In this document: piece by piece, positions 15,045 through 15,888 of the stretch | How positions within the stretch are numbered: the first letter of the stretch is position 1 | Layout of the letters: each line of letters opens with the position of its first letter | DNA from: DASPJQ01 sp035299065 | Lineage (GTDB): Bacteria > Bacteroidota > Bacteroidia > Flavobacteriales_D > UBA2798 | DNA length: 15,888 nt | Direction of reading: 5' to 3' | NCBI GenBank assembly: GCA_035299065.1 | Contig: DATGXI010000122.1 | Span: 1-15,888 of the forward strand | Notes under the pieces: model-generated | What the model was told of the DNA's origin: nothing | Databases searched by the model: none | The model's input: the letters and a program-made list of their open reading frames with translations, nothing else | Program-made: the position numbers and the translations under genes

Positions 15045-15888
15045 TTACTTCCTTACTATTTTCGTGCTTGAAATAACCCTGTCTTTAGCTGTAATGTTAA
15101 ACATATACATTCCCGGTGCAAGGTCCTCAATGCTGAAACTAAACCTGTCCTTACCTGCCTTTACATATTCACGCATTAACAGGTGCACGCGTTTGCCAGT
15201 CATATCCGTAATATCAAACGTTAAATACTCGCGTTTTTCCATGTCAAAGTCTACACTTATCATGTTCTCAAACGGGTTGGGAAAAACATGCGTGGTTGTT
15301 TCCTCAGCTGTTATTGGCGCAGTAGTTGACAGGGTGGGATTGGTTGACAATTGTGCAATATAAGCCCTGTGCACACGGTTTACACCTGAAGCATACCCCA
15401 TGTAACCCGAAACCCACACTTCGCCCGGCACATTGTATTTACGCTGGCTGCCTGAATAATCGCCCCAGCGTTCCTGCGGTCCACCCAACACATTTACGTA
15501 GGATGTACCATCAACAATTTTTTTTGTGTTTGAATAATTAAAATTACCATCGGTTTTTACTGCCGAAACGCCTGCATGTACGGAGGGGGCGCAATGGTCA
15601 AAATGAATAATAGCGCTGTTGTCGGTACCACTCACACCTGCGTAGGAAATATTCGGATAGCCGAAATCGCGCAGTGTATCGGTTATAAGCATGCCATTTA
15701 CTACCGGGCTGGTTGAAACGTTTGAAATTATACCATGATAAATACTACACCAGGTTGTTGACGTGTCCATGCTGTTGTGTACGTATTGTATTTTATCGTT
15801 CTCAATAAACGCACCAAGCATACGGCTGTCATTGGTAGCAAATTTATGCGTACCTACCTGCCTTGCATCGCCACAAAAAAAGTAATCC
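15045..15888 (-). CDS. T9SS-secreted protein, C-terminal part (5' end outside the window)
   Basis: The reading frame is open from the right edge (D-Y-F-F-C-G-D-A-R-Q-V-G) through to TAA at 15045, so the gene is cut by the window and M at 15821 is internal. About 281 residues are visible. The last ~75 form a type A T9SS sorting domain: V-F-P-N-P-F-E-N, F-D-I-T-D-M-T-G-K-R-V, L-A-P-G-M-Y-M-F-N-I and the basic end T-K-I-V-R-K. This routes the protein across the outer membrane, usually to the cell surface. The upstream part (Y-H-G-I-I ... D-F-G-Y-P-N-I-S-Y-A-G ... E-R-W-G-D-Y-S-G-S-Q-R-K-Y) resembles beta-rich T9SS cargo proteins of unknown function that I have seen in Bacteroidota. It may belong to a transcription unit separate from prmC. 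Confidence 0.9.
   Translation of the reverse strand, partial: DYFFCGDARQVGTHKFATNDSRMLGAFIENDKIQYVHNSMDTSTTWCSIYHGIISNVSTSPVVNGMLITDTLRDFGYPNISYAGVSGTDNSAIIHFDHCAPSVHAGVSAVKTDGNFNYSNTKKIVDGTSYVNVLGGPQERWGDYSGSQRKYNVPGEVWVSGYMGYASGVNRVHRAYIAQLSTNPTLSTTAPITAEETTTHVFPNPFENMISVDFDMEKREYLTFDITDMTGKRVHLLMREYVKAGKDRFSFSIEDLAPGMYMFNITAKDRVISSTKIVRK

Noticed and set aside
1..15888. CRISPR array, tRNA/rRNA, insertion sequence or prophage
   Set aside because: No regularly spaced repeats, RNA gene signatures or transposase/phage-like proteins were seen in any frame.

Overview
The window looks like a chromosomal segment from a member of the Bacteroidota, probably an environmental or free-living lineage. 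The evidence is a C-terminal type IX secretion (T9SS) sorting domain, a TPR / coiled-coil / SpoIIE signalling style with the phylum-typical D-S-I-x-Y-A-K-R-I-Q linker, a secreted MORN plus TonB-C protein, the gene order prmC-ligA-DUF6913-dapA, and the near absence of Shine-Dalgarno sequences. There are weak matches to the TAnnTTTG promoter element close to starts. GC content looks moderate (about 40%) and even. I see no rRNA, tRNA, CRISPR array, transposase or phage gene. The window is almost fully coding: the longest stretch without a gene is about 139 bases (14906-15044).

Layout. 71-1867 (+): a secreted MORN / TonB-C / carboxypeptidase-regulatory-like protein. It converges, with only 3 bases between stops, on a two-gene minus-strand unit (5586 down to 1871): methylmalonyl-CoA mutase large subunit, then a secreted TPR, transmembrane, coiled-coil protein that stops where a SpoIIE phosphatase domain would be expected. 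Divergent from the mutase, 5671-9603 (+) is a three-gene unit: a membrane sensor with HAMP and SpoIIE-type PP2C phosphatase domains, then two exported proteins of an unrecognised family that together carry three copies of one ~140-residue module and end in Lys/Glu-rich tails.

From 9653 to the right edge everything is on the minus strand. Read in the direction of transcription this is a partial T9SS cargo protein (runs off the window), a 139-base gap holding a degenerate inverted repeat, then the tight operon prmC, ligA, DUF6913-like gene, dapA (overlaps or 2-base gaps), a membrane PH-like protein 38 bases on, and a small lipoprotein.

How the genes fit together. prmC, ligA and dapA are housekeeping genes (release-factor methylation, DNA joining, lysine/diaminopimelate synthesis) and scpA links propionyl-CoA and succinyl-CoA metabolism. 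The most interesting part is 1871-9603. There a full SpoIIE sensor-phosphatase and a 'headless' TPR protein share the same linker, and the sensor is co-directional with two paralogous exported proteins of unknown role. Whether these form one signalling system is inference.
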